DNA of 64,000 nucleotides from Dokdonia sp. Dokd-P16 (GCF_003095655.1 NZ_CP029151.1:1921001-1985000), one strand, 5' to 3'; shown: positions 53,720-62,580, counted from the stretch's first letter. The notes: generated by a model from the letters alone, not told the origin. Numbers and translations are program-made.

Positions 53720-54547
53720 TTATAGTTTTATACCAAATCCTTGTAAGCCACTCTCTACAGGTGGCAGTATTTCTGTATTGTCCCAGATGCCAGTTACGAT
53801 GGTACGTGCATATTCTTCTGGCAGTAAGCCGTTTTGCATTAACTGGCTCGTGAGCTTGTAATTATATGCAAAGGTATGATGTTCATAGCTAAGATTGCCA
53901 GAAGTGTCATCTAGAATGGCATACCACACTTCGGTAGAACCATCATTTGCGGGCATACCGATTACGCCAGGGTTGAGCCAGATTTTATCTTCTTGCTCCG
54001 TATGAAAAGGCAGGCCGCAATGTCCCGCAATGATTACATCACTTTGCGTTGCATCAAAATTTGAACCTTTCATTTCCCAAGGCGTAGATCTAAATATAAA
54101 TTCAGAGATATGATGGTATGATCCGTGTACAACCGTAATCTTTTTACCAGCGTAGGTAAACGTAATATGGTCTGGAAGTGCCTCTAATGTTTCTAGCGAA
54201 TTCTTAGAGAGCTTGCTTTGTGCATAAGGATACCACAGTTGGCTAAAACCATCACAACGCGATCCTTCTCTAAAGTCACATCCACAATCTTCTGCGCCTT
54301 CGCTTAGCTGTTTTTCTACATTACCAGCAATACCGTGTGTTCCCCATATTTTATAGAGTTGCACCGTTTCTTCTGGTTGCGCACAATATCCCACGATATC
54401 TCCAGTGCATATGCAATTTTCTGGTGCAATTCCTTGCTGCTCTGCAATAGACTTTAGTTTCTCTAGCGCTTGTAGATTGCTATACACACCGCCATAAAGG
54501 AGTATTTTACCAGTGAGATTGCCTATGTTTTTTATCTTTTTATCCAT
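53720..54547 (-). CDS. Metallophosphoesterase-like protein with altered metal motifs
   Basis: This encodes 275 aa. It aligns with the YfcE/Metallophos_2 plan: KILLYGGVYSNLQALEKL in the place of D-x-H-G-N, CTGDIVGYCAQPEE (GDxxGYG-like) preserved, GIAGNVEKQL in place of GNHD, VVHGSYHH preserved and IAGHCGLPF in place of GHTH. Two or three ligands of the usual di-metal site are therefore replaced. It carries C-G-C (DCGCDFREG), adding thiols that could bind arsenic. It overlaps the symporter by 16 bp and precedes the rhodanese by 3 bp. Phosphatase activity is doubtful. Confidence 0.8.
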   Translation of the reverse strand: MDKKIKNIGNLTGKILLYGGVYSNLQALEKLKSIAEQQGIAPENCICTGDIVGYCAQPEETVQLYKIWGTHGIAGNVEKQLSEGAEDCGCDFREGSRCDGFSQLWYPYAQSKLSKNSLETLEALPDHITFTYAGKKITVVHGSYHHISEFIFRSTPWEMKGSNFDATQSDVIIAGHCGLPFHTEQEDKIWLNPGVIGMPANDGSTEVWYAILDDTSGNLSYEHHTFAYNYKLTSQLMQNGLLPEEYARTIVTGIWDNTEILPPVESGLQGFGIKL

Positions 54548-55866
54548 CGTGGTATGAGGTATAATATCGTACAGGCTGTTATGCCCCAGACGTTTGTCCA
54601 GAGTAACGCAGCATAAGATCCTGTTGTAAATTGTAACGACATTGGTAGTGCATCAAAAACTAATATGAAACCAAATATGATACCAGTAACCACACTCAAG
54701 TAATAACTAATTTTTGGGGCTGGCTTTTGCCAAAATAAAAACACTGGCGTTAGTCCAATCACCATTGTTCCAGATATGGTTGTAGCACTCAAAATCTCTG
54801 CGTTAAGAAATACGGGAATGGTTCCCAATATGGCAATTACAGCCATAGATAATCTCCCAAACGAAAGATTCTTACCCAAATTCAAATCAACTGAAAGTAA
54901 TTTTGAAAATGACGAGAACGTACTATCCAACGTAGATGCAGCCGAGGTAATCATAATAAAGTTGATGACTAACAATATGACTACACCAAAAGCTTTGCCC
55001 ACTTCTACCGCAGCCTGGCCTTCCATTCCTTGTGACTGTGCATACACACCGATAATACTAAATAAGATAATACAAGCTGCTCCCAATACCGAGGCGATTA
55101 GAAAGCTACGTAATGTAACCTTAGGCGAACTTAAAAAAGCTCTGTCTGTCAATACTGGATCGTGAAAAGGATAAGAGAATGACTGTAACAAGGCTGCAAA
55201 TAGCAAATTAAGACCAAGATCAAAACTCCACGTTCCAGAAGTCGCAACCTCCTTCACACTAAAATCATCTACCGAAAATATACTCCATAAAATCACACAT
55301 AGCAGTATGGAGAATAATCCCATCTGTATCACATCTGTAAATATAGAACTGCTCAATCCGCCCTTAAGTGCGTAAGCTAGTGTGAGTATCGTAAATACAA
55401 GAATCGCCCAATAGTAAGGAGTACTTCCCATTTCTCCAAAGTAAGAACCTATCACCATCGTGTTACTCCACACCTCATTAAAAAGCCTAATGGCAATGAG
55501 CACAGAAAATAAGCGCATCGCTCCTTTTCCAAATCTAGAAGTTAGAAACTGATGAATGCTCGTAAATCCTCCTTGCAGGCGCATCTGGTAGATAATCACA
55601 CCAGCCACAGCAAAGGAGAGGTAATAACCCGCATAAGCCACACCACCCACAATCCCAAAACTCAGGCCTAAGTTGGCAGCGTTTGTAATACTCTTTGCAA
55701 AAATCCACGAGATAATGAGGCTACCCGTAAGCATCCACACATTAGGAGACTTCTTGCGATGCGTAGCCTTAAAAAACTCATCAGGACTTTTGGCAAGCGG
55801 AGACAGCACAAACATCAACACACTTGATGCTATAATTAATCCCCATTGCCAGATCTCTACATTCAT
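54532..55866 (-). CDS. Sodium:solute symporter family protein
   Basis: This encodes 444 aa with about 12 to 13 transmembrane helices. SSS-family features are SFGIVGGVAYAGYYLSFAVAG, GGFTSIHQFLTSRFGKGAMR and SAASTLDSTFSSFSKLLSVDL (the sodium-binding Ser/Thr region). The substrate cannot be read from sequence. It begins the tight sub-operon with the metallophosphoesterase-like, rhodanese, small membrane and TIGR04282 genes, so it may move an arsenosugar precursor or product. Confidence 0.85.
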   Translation of the reverse strand: MNVEIWQWGLIIASSVLMFVLSPLAKSPDEFFKATHRKKSPNVWMLTGSLIISWIFAKSITNAANLGLSFGIVGGVAYAGYYLSFAVAGVIIYQMRLQGGFTSIHQFLTSRFGKGAMRLFSVLIAIRLFNEVWSNTMVIGSYFGEMGSTPYYWAILVFTILTLAYALKGGLSSSIFTDVIQMGLFSILLCVILWSIFSVDDFSVKEVATSGTWSFDLGLNLLFAALLQSFSYPFHDPVLTDRAFLSSPKVTLRSFLIASVLGAACIILFSIIGVYAQSQGMEGQAAVEVGKAFGVVILLVINFIMITSAASTLDSTFSSFSKLLSVDLNLGKNLSFGRLSMAVIAILGTIPVFLNAEILSATTISGTMVIGLTPVFLFWQKPAPKISYYLSVVTGIIFGFILVFDALPMSLQFTTGSYAALLWTNVWGITACTILYLIPRWIKR

Positions 55867-55892
55867 ATAGTAATTACTTAACTAGTCGTTAT

Positions 55893-55945
55893 CGCTTTCC
55901 GTCAGGAAAGTGTATTTCATAAAAGTTCCCCTCTTTGAAGAGGGG
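55893..55945 (-). terminator. Two hairpins after susD-like gene
   Basis: CTTTCC-GTCA-GGAAAG (55895-55910) and CCCCTCTTTGAAGAGGGG (55928-55945). The latter, with the flanking GTTCCCCTCTTT...GGGGCTAGGGG, resembles an intergenic element common in Bacteroidota. On the minus strand it follows the SusD stop by 45 bp and precedes a T-rich tract. Confidence 0.6.
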
Positions 55946-55989
55946 CTAGGGGAGATGTCCGCATCACTACACCCACCTCCCACAATTCC

Positions 55990-57429
55990 TTAATCTACAT
56001 CCCACCAAACGCGCACATTAAGGCTATTGCCATCTGTCGCATCAAATGCCGTCTGGTAATTATCTGCATTGAGCGCTTCTTCTTCAGATGGGTAAGGCAT
56101 ACGTACGGGAATTAAACCGTCGTTAAGACTTGCTTGCACATCCATAAACGCAGGAAAACCGGTGCGTCTATATTCTATCCAACCTTCATAACCGTTTATG
56201 ATATTTGCAATCCATTTTTGAGTAAGTATTTGCTCTAGTGGCGAACTATCTGCGTTATTAAAAGCAGCATTACCAGTAAGATAATCTGCTGGCAATGGTG
56301 TTTGCCAGTACTCAAAAGCAAGCGTGACACCGTTTTCATAAAGTGCTTGTGCATCTGCGGTGATAAGTCCGCGCTGGGCAGCTTCGGCTAGTGCTAGCGA
56401 AGTTTCCCAAGCCGTCATAAAGTTGGCATCTAGTACAGACGTATCTTCTCTAAAAGCTGTGCCTGCAAGTGATAAATCTCCTAGCACTGCAGCTGTTGAG
56501 GTTGCATCTATTCCATTGATTAGTCCGTTAAATTCTCCAGTATTTGATGCGGGTCTAAAGAACGTATTAAGCCTCGCGTCTTCAAGGTCTACAAGAATGG
56601 TTTCCATCGTTTCTGAGAGCACAAAGTTGTTAAAGTCACCCACACGCAACTGTGCAAGTCTAAAACTATTAGGCTCCGTATTGCTAAAGTTAAAAACAGC
56701 ATTATCACTATTACTAGTTATAAAGTTATCCTCATTAACAAGCGCTTGTAAATCTGCACTTACATCTACTTGATCTGAGATACGTAAAAGATGTTTGATT
56801 TTAAGACTGTTTGCAAAGCGTACCCAAGCTTGTAAGTCACCACCATATAGAATATCTCCTTCTAGCGGGATCACATCTTCATAAGCTTCTATTGCAGCAA
56901 TTCCTGCATCTAGATTAGCCAGAATACCATCTGCTCCAGTATATATTGCCTCCTGTGTGTCATAGGCAGGCGTTACCGTTCCATCTATTCCATTAAACGC
57001 TTCTGAGTAAGGAACATCGCCAAAAAGATCTGTAAGCCCAGCAGCCATATAAGCCTTGAGGATAAGTGCAGGACCTTCATACACAGCAAAGGTCACATTA
57101 GTTTGCGCCTGCTGTAAGATAATCTCGTTGTCTCTTAAATTAGTATAAAATATAGGCCAAGGATTTCCACCTAGCTGAGGTGATTTTAAGGCGTGACGAT
57201 CAAAAAGATTAAAGTCAAGAGCCGTTCTGTGCTGCGATAGTAAATCTCCAGCCACAAAACCTTCATAGCTCATTTGCTCTCCGTAGTCATAAATAACTTG
57301 TCGCAATAACAAGCTAGGTTGCACGCTTACGGGGTCATTTGGGTTGGTGTTTATTTCTTCATAATCTTCTGTGCAACTGCTCATTACGAGTAATAGCAGG
57401 AGGGAAGTGATGTATAAAAAATGTTTCAT
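55990..57429 (-). CDS. SusD/RagB-family lipoprotein
   Basis: This encodes 479 aa. It is a lipoprotein (MKHFLYITSLLLLLVMSSC; Cys 19). SusD_like features follow: EDYEEINTNPNDP, WPIFYTNLRDNEIILQ, AYMAAGLTDLFGDVPYSEAF, WVRFANSLKIKHLLRIS and ILTQKWIANIINGYEGWIEYRRTGFP. It pairs with the SusC-like protein at its 5' side (gap 34 bp). It binds the substrate for outer-membrane import. Location inside the arsenosugar island raises the possibility that the ligand is an organic arsenical, which is unproven. Confidence 0.92.
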   Translation of the reverse strand: MKHFLYITSLLLLLVMSSCTEDYEEINTNPNDPVSVQPSLLLRQVIYDYGEQMSYEGFVAGDLLSQHRTALDFNLFDRHALKSPQLGGNPWPIFYTNLRDNEIILQQAQTNVTFAVYEGPALILKAYMAAGLTDLFGDVPYSEAFNGIDGTVTPAYDTQEAIYTGADGILANLDAGIAAIEAYEDVIPLEGDILYGGDLQAWVRFANSLKIKHLLRISDQVDVSADLQALVNEDNFITSNSDNAVFNFSNTEPNSFRLAQLRVGDFNNFVLSETMETILVDLEDARLNTFFRPASNTGEFNGLINGIDATSTAAVLGDLSLAGTAFREDTSVLDANFMTAWETSLALAEAAQRGLITADAQALYENGVTLAFEYWQTPLPADYLTGNAAFNNADSSPLEQILTQKWIANIINGYEGWIEYRRTGFPAFMDVQASLNDGLIPVRMPYPSEEEALNADNYQTAFDATDGNSLNVRVWWDVD

Positions 57430-57447
57430 TTGTAATGTTTTATGTTA

Positions 57448-57463
57448 CGCTTTCGCGAAAGCG
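57448..57463. repeat. 16-bp palindromic repeat, exact copy 13
   Basis: Exact copy in the 34-bp spacer between SusC and SusD genes; it abuts the SusC stop codon and lies 18 bp before the SusD ATG. Confidence 0.95.
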
Positions 57464-60400
57464 TTAAAAGTTAAATCCTGCCTTAAATCCGAAGCTTCTT
57501 GTTGTGGCATAGCTCAAATCTTCTACACCGCTCACAAATCCTTGTCCCTGTACTGCGAGTTGCTCAGGGTCAAAATGTGGATTTTCTGTGATGGCAAAAA
57601 GATTGCGTCCTATAAGTGAAAGGTTGACGTCTACACCTTCCTTAAGACCGATAAATCCGTCTTTGAGCTTGAATGAATATCCTATAGAAAACTGACGAAG
57701 TTTTAAGAACGAGGCGTCATAAATGTTGTTTTCTTCGTGATTGCGGTCATAAAACTGGCGGTAGTAACTCTCTGCCGAAACCGCCGTGGTGTTTGGAACA
57801 AAATTTGGATTTGCCGCAGTACCTGTGTTTACAACTCCTTGTGCTATAATTCCCTCTTCTGGGCGGAAGGCTGTTTCTGCTAGTTGGCCTCCTACATTAC
57901 CTAGTGCTCGCGTTCTTGAGACAATATCTCCACCTTGACGCCAGTCAAATAAGAAAGAGGCACTCCACTGCTTGTAGCGGAAATCATTGTTCCACCCTAG
58001 ATTAAAATCTGCTGTGTAGTTTCCTATTTTCTTGAGGTTGTTATCTGCAATAAAGCGACCGTTATTATCAATGATAAAATCACCATCGTCATTACGTAGG
58101 TAACCTGTTCCATAAATATCGCCAACTTCCCCGCCTTCTTCTACTTGAAAAAATACGGTTTGGTTTGCGCTGTCATAAATACGGCTAAAGGCAAGCGTAA
58201 GACGACCATCAGATTGTGGTAAACTTTCAACTACAGACTTGTTGGTGCTGAAGTTAAAGGTCGTGTTCCATGTAAAGTTTTCATTTACGATAGGAGTAAT
58301 GCCTGCAATTACCTCGATACCCGAAGTGCGCACCTCACCACCATTTACTACCTGCTGATTAAAGCCAGAAGAAATAGCAATAGGTAAGGAGATGATCTGA
58401 TCTTTGGTAAGCGCGTTGTAGTACGTGAAGTCTACATTAAACCTGTCTTTAAAGAAACGTATGTCTGTACCTATCTCGTACGATGTAGTTTGCTCTGGTT
58501 TAAGGTTTGCATTAGGGATAAAGTTTTGTGCACTAAAAGTAGGCTGCCCTTCAAAAGGAGTTTGTGCGATAAAAGCTCCAGAAGTTTGGAAAGGATTAGT
58601 ATCATTACCCACCTGAGCAACACTTGCTCTTAATTGTAAATAGCTTACTGCTTCTGGAAGTTCCCACACATTAGATCCTATAAAACTCAAACTAGCCGAA
58701 GGATAGAAAAACGAAGTATTATCTGCACTAAAAGGTGTTGCCAGTGCACTTGACCAGTCATTACGTCCAGTAACATCTAAATATAAAAAGTTCTTGTAAC
58801 CCAGTTTTGCCACTCCGTAAAAAGAGTTGATACGCTTTTCAGATTCAAATTGGAATGCTTCTATAGGTGATGCGGCATTATTAAGGTTAAAAATACCTGG
58901 TTGTGCAAGGTTTGTAGTCTGCACCTGTTTTGTAGAAGCTACTTGTGATAAACGATTACCTCCAAGACTTACATCTAGCGAGAAGTCGCCAAATTTATTG
59001 TCATAGTTAAGTAAGAAGTCTGTATTGATCTCACGATAAAAAACATCGTGCTCCGCATAGCCACCATTCTGGAAACGGTTAGAACTAAAGTTTCTTAAAA
59101 ACTGTCGTTTCTCACTACTGTAGTCCATCCCTGTACGTATGGTAAGGTCAAGATTTTTGGCGAGCGTTTGTGTAAGGGCTATGTTTCCAAAAACGCGATC
59201 ACGGTTAAAAGAGTTTCTGTTTTCTTCTAAGATAAAAAACGGATTATCAAAGAAGGTGTAGTTAAAAGAATACTGCTGTACGCCTTCTAAACCTGGCTGC
59301 CAGTAATCACGTAGGCTGTCTATATTAAGAGAACGAGGTCCCCAGGCTACGAGCGAGTAATTTACATTCTCACTTCCATAGCCGTTTGATGGGCGGTTAT
59401 CACTGCCAGAATTTACATAACTAATGCTCGCCTTAATTTTAGTTTTGTCTGTTGGCTTAAAGTTGAGCTTTGTCGCGATAGTCTGTCTATCTAAATTAAC
59501 ACCAGGTATGATAGACTCACTACGTAAATCTGTAAACGATATACGGAAATCACCTTGGTCAAATCCGCTAGAGACAGATACATTATTTATGGTGGTTACA
59601 CCAGTTTCATAAAAGTCTTTTAGGTTGTCTGGGTTTGATCTAAATTCAGTAGGAGTAATGGCAAGTCCATTGTATAAAGCTGTATCTCCACCACGTACAA
59701 TCGTCCCATCTGGAAGCGTCACCGGACTATCAAATTGCGAAATTAAATTTCCAGCATCTAGTCTAGGTCCCCAAGAATACGTGATGTTATCTGAGATTCC
59801 TGCTCCAAGACCATCTACATACTCAAAAACGCCTCCTTGACCTTGTCCATACTCGTTTTGAAAATCGGGAAGTTGGAAAGCACTGTCAAAAAAGATAGAA
59901 GAGTTAATGCTTATACCAAGTCCTTTTTTCTTACTACCATCTTTTGTTTCAATAACAATGACTCCGTTTGATGCACGCGTACCATATAATGCAGCAGCAC
60001 TTGGGCCTTTAAGTACAGAAACAGAAGCTATGTCATCTGGGTTTACTTCCATTGCGCCGTTCCCAAAATCTACTTCTTGAAAACCTGCGGCAGCTTCATT
60101 CGTGAAGTTAAAAACAGTGTTATTATTAATAGGTACTCCATCTACCACAAAAAGCGGATTGTTATTAGAAAAAGAAGCTTCTCCACGTATGCTTATACGT
60201 GATGAAGATCCTACGCCGGTTGCACCTTGAGTGATAGTAACACCAGCAAGCTTACCAGAAAGGTTGTCTAGAAAGTTTACAGACTTAACCTCGTCTATAG
60301 CTTCTGAGTTTATGGTCTGTACCGTGTATCCTAGCTCTCTTGTGTTGCGTTTTACGCCGAGCGCGGTTACAACAATCTCATTTAATCCCTCAAAAGAATT

Positions 60401-60679
60401 TTCTAGTGAGATATCGATTGTTGTTTGCGAATTAACTGCAACTGACTGTGTGGTAAACCCTAAAGCAGAAAACTTCAGTCTGTCGTTTAGTGAGGTTGTT
60501 GTGATGGTGTAAAAACCATTTTCGTCTGTAATAGTTCCTTGAGTTGTGCCCTCTAGAATAACGTTTACAAATGGTATTGTAGTGTTATCTTCAGCGCTTG
60601 TAACAGTTCCGGTAACGGTAGTTTGAGCATACAAACTTGCTGTAAAAAGCAAGAGTATACTAAGATAAAATGATTTCAT
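57464..60679 (-). CDS. SusC/RagA-family TonB-linked outer-membrane protein
   Basis: This encodes 1071 aa. Signal peptide MKSFYLSILLLFTASLYAQ, then a CarboxypepD_reg-like domain (TVTGTVTSAEDNTTIPFVNV). The SusC plug follows (ALGVKRNTRELGYTVQTINS, VDGVPINNNT, VLKGPSAAALYGTRASNGVI), then a long barrel ending in YATTRSFGFKAGFNF. It is the channel partner of the SusD lipoprotein. Such pairs import glycans or other compounds; inside this island the substrate is unknown. 66 bp separates it from the second TIGR04282-type gene. Confidence 0.95.
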   Translation of the reverse strand: MKSFYLSILLLFTASLYAQTTVTGTVTSAEDNTTIPFVNVILEGTTQGTITDENGFYTITTTSLNDRLKFSALGFTTQSVAVNSQTTIDISLENSFEGLNEIVVTALGVKRNTRELGYTVQTINSEAIDEVKSVNFLDNLSGKLAGVTITQGATGVGSSSRISIRGEASFSNNNPLFVVDGVPINNNTVFNFTNEAAAGFQEVDFGNGAMEVNPDDIASVSVLKGPSAAALYGTRASNGVIVIETKDGSKKKGLGISINSSIFFDSAFQLPDFQNEYGQGQGGVFEYVDGLGAGISDNITYSWGPRLDAGNLISQFDSPVTLPDGTIVRGGDTALYNGLAITPTEFRSNPDNLKDFYETGVTTINNVSVSSGFDQGDFRISFTDLRSESIIPGVNLDRQTIATKLNFKPTDKTKIKASISYVNSGSDNRPSNGYGSENVNYSLVAWGPRSLNIDSLRDYWQPGLEGVQQYSFNYTFFDNPFFILEENRNSFNRDRVFGNIALTQTLAKNLDLTIRTGMDYSSEKRQFLRNFSSNRFQNGGYAEHDVFYREINTDFLLNYDNKFGDFSLDVSLGGNRLSQVASTKQVQTTNLAQPGIFNLNNAASPIEAFQFESEKRINSFYGVAKLGYKNFLYLDVTGRNDWSSALATPFSADNTSFFYPSASLSFIGSNVWELPEAVSYLQLRASVAQVGNDTNPFQTSGAFIAQTPFEGQPTFSAQNFIPNANLKPEQTTSYEIGTDIRFFKDRFNVDFTYYNALTKDQIISLPIAISSGFNQQVVNGGEVRTSGIEVIAGITPIVNENFTWNTTFNFSTNKSVVESLPQSDGRLTLAFSRIYDSANQTVFFQVEEGGEVGDIYGTGYLRNDDGDFIIDNNGRFIADNNLKKIGNYTADFNLGWNNDFRYKQWSASFLFDWRQGGDIVSRTRALGNVGGQLAETAFRPEEGIIAQGVVNTGTAANPNFVPNTTAVSAESYYRQFYDRNHEENNIYDASFLKLRQFSIGYSFKLKDGFIGLKEGVDVNLSLIGRNLFAITENPHFDPEQLAVQGQGFVSGVEDLSYATTRSFGFKAGFNF

Positions 60680-60745
60680 CTGAGTGTATTAGTTGATAAT
60701 TAAGAAAATCTAAGAATAACTGTAAGCTGTTGTAGCTTACAAGAT

Positions 60746-61435
60746 TTAAATACTAACTAATGATGGTGACCCTTTATTAAAGTGGCTTTTGGTGAGCGAC
60801 TCAAAGAATCGGTTTGTAGTGTGGTAATCAAGAGAAATACCTTGATTTACTATGTTTTGTATAAGTTGTAATACTCTTTTTGATAATGTCGAAGAAGCCT
60901 CTTTAAGCATCTGCTGTAAATCTGCAAATGTGTCAAGATCTGAAAGGGTCTCAAGGAGGTAAAGGTTTGTACGCTTTCGCGAAAGCGTATCAGAAATAAT
61001 AGCGCCAAGTTTACTAGACTGCCACGGTAGATTTTTAAACTGCTCCGGCTTAAAATGGTTCTTTTTAATCCCCATTAGATAACAACCGCCATCTGTACTT
61101 GGGCCAATAACAAGCGCAGATTGTTTGAGCTTTTCTTGTGCTAAAAGAATATGCCCCGCCGAAAGGTGCGGAGTGTCATTACCGATGGTTATAACTTGGT
61201 CATAACCACTGTCAAAAACAGCTGTAAGTGCGTTTGTAAAACGCTCGCCAAAGGTGTTTCCTACCTGCTCATTTTCAGAAAAAATAACATAGGGAATTCC
61301 CGTCTTGCGTACCGTAGCGATAGTTTGCCTATTGAGCTCCTTAAATAAAGCCACAGACTGCCCGAGCTTCTTGCGAGAAGCTTCGGTTGTTGCTGTTTGA
61401 GCAAATATGAGTATGGCGGTTTTTGGTGTCGTGAT
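60746..61435 (-). CDS. TIGR04282-like (DUF2064) glycosyltransferase-like protein, copy 2, unclear start
   Basis: This encodes about 229 aa. The C-terminal plan (VGNTFGERFTNAL, VITIGNDTPHLSAGH, LVIGPSTDGGCYLMG) matches its paralogue at the other end of the island. The family N-terminal strand is present in frame upstream (PKTAILIFAQTATTEASRKK), preceded by a TAG, but no ATG, GTG or TTG exists before it. Translation must start at a rare codon (ATC at 61435 is the best placed), or the start codon has been lost; a GTG at 61354 would delete the nucleotide-binding strand. The palindromic repeat encodes TLSRKR near residue 150. ArsS ends 10 bp upstream. Confidence 0.7.
   Translation of the reverse strand: MTTPKTAILIFAQTATTEASRKKLGQSVALFKELNRQTIATVRKTGIPYVIFSENEQVGNTFGERFTNALTAVFDSGYDQVITIGNDTPHLSAGHILLAQEKLKQSALVIGPSTDGGCYLMGIKKNHFKPEQFKNLPWQSSKLGAIISDTLSRKRTNLYLLETLSDLDTFADLQQMLKEASSTLSKRVLQLIQNIVNQGISLDYHTTNRFFESLTKSHFNKGSPSLVSI
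60972..60987. repeat. 16-bp palindromic repeat, exact copy 14 (coding)
   Basis: Exact copy inside the DUF2064 gene, read as Leu-Ser-Arg-Lys-Arg, the only coding copy not read as AFAKA. Confidence 0.95.
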
Positions 61436-61445
61436 TCTCTACGTA

Positions 61446-62501
61446 TTAAGCAACGGTTCCTTGACAACTACTTCCTGCACCTGCAGTACAACCATAACAA
61501 TGCTGAGAGATCATAATGTTACGATCATTAAGTAAATCTTCATTATAATCTTTTATGTGCTTTACACTACTCGCGACTGGCAATTCTAGCATTTGATTAA
61601 AATCACAATCAAATAAATAACCATCCCAGCTTATTGAAATTGTGTTTTTACACATCACATTCTCTACTGCGGCAGGGTTATATGCCTCTACGAGTTGATA
61701 CATATAATCCTCATAGTTTTCTGATGCGATGAGGTAGTCTAAAAATCGTGCTATAGGTAAGTTTGTGATTGCAAAAAGGTTGTGGAACTGGATATTAAAA
61801 TCCTCCATAAGTCCTTTTTTAAAGTCCTTTTCCATACTCGCTTGGTCTCCCGGTAAGAAAGCTCCAGATGGATTGTAAACTAAGTCAAGTCTTAAGTCAC
61901 TGCCTGGCATACCATAGCCACGCTCGTTAAGCTCTTGTAATGCTTTGATAGATTTATCAAAAACACCGTCTCCACGTTGTTTGTCTGTCTTTCCACGTGT
62001 CCAGTGTGGCATAGATGAGATGACGTGTACGTTGTGCTTTTTAAAGAAATCTGGTAGGTCGTAGTACTTTTTATTTGCACGTATAATAGTAAGGTTAGAA
62101 CGCACAATAAAGTCTTTAATCCCCGCCTTACTCGCTTCTTCTACAAAACGTCTAAAATGCGGATTCATCTCTGGTGCACCACCAGTAAGATCTAGCGTGT
62201 GAGCTCCTGTGTTGCGTATCACTTCTAGACATTGCTCCATAGTCTCCCAAGTCATAATCTCCTTGCGATCTGGGCCAGCATCTACGTGGCAGTGATCACA
62301 CACTTGATTACACATATACCCCACGTTTATTTGGAGTATTTCTAGTTTGTTAGGGCGTAACGGTAGCTGGTTGGTCTCCTTTATTTTCTTAGCAAACGTA
62401 GGTAGTTCGTCTTTAAAAATACCATTAGATAAAATTTCTATCTGCTTGTTTGCTTGTGCGAGTTCGCTACCTTCTTTCTTGAGTGATTTTGTTGCTGACA
62501 T
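61446..62501 (-). CDS. arsS: Arsenosugar biosynthesis radical SAM protein
   Basis: This encodes 351 aa. The radical-SAM cluster motif is C64-x3-C68-x2-C71 (YMCNQVCDHCHVDAG), with LDLTGGAPEMNPHFRRF as the second SAM strand. A C-terminal DUF3641-type Cys cluster follows (ISQHCYGCTAGAGSSCQG). ArsS transfers a 5'-deoxyadenosyl group to dimethylarsenite to make 5'-deoxy-5'-dimethylarsinoyl-adenosine, the core arsenosugar precursor. It precedes the second TIGR04282-like gene by 10 bp. Confidence 0.93.
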   Translation of the reverse strand: MSATKSLKKEGSELAQANKQIEILSNGIFKDELPTFAKKIKETNQLPLRPNKLEILQINVGYMCNQVCDHCHVDAGPDRKEIMTWETMEQCLEVIRNTGAHTLDLTGGAPEMNPHFRRFVEEASKAGIKDFIVRSNLTIIRANKKYYDLPDFFKKHNVHVISSMPHWTRGKTDKQRGDGVFDKSIKALQELNERGYGMPGSDLRLDLVYNPSGAFLPGDQASMEKDFKKGLMEDFNIQFHNLFAITNLPIARFLDYLIASENYEDYMYQLVEAYNPAAVENVMCKNTISISWDGYLFDCDFNQMLELPVASSVKHIKDYNEDLLNDRNIMISQHCYGCTAGAGSSCQGTVA

Positions 62502-62559
62502 TTAAAAATGTTTGTCGTTTGTAGTGTTGATTTCTTTTGGTTGGAAATCTGTATGAGTA

Positions 62560-62575
62560 CGCTTTCGCGAAAGCG
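62560..62575. repeat. 16-bp palindromic repeat, exact copy 15
   Basis: Exact copy between the AhpD-like gene and arsS, 58 bp before the arsS ATG and 5 bp after the stop at 62581. Confidence 0.95.
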
Positions 62576-62580
62576 TAAAA

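Noticed and set aside
55928-55945. Hairpin after SusD as a member of the CGCTTTCGCG family
   Set aside because: Different sequence (CCCCTCTTTGAAGAGGGG); it looks like a separate common intergenic element.
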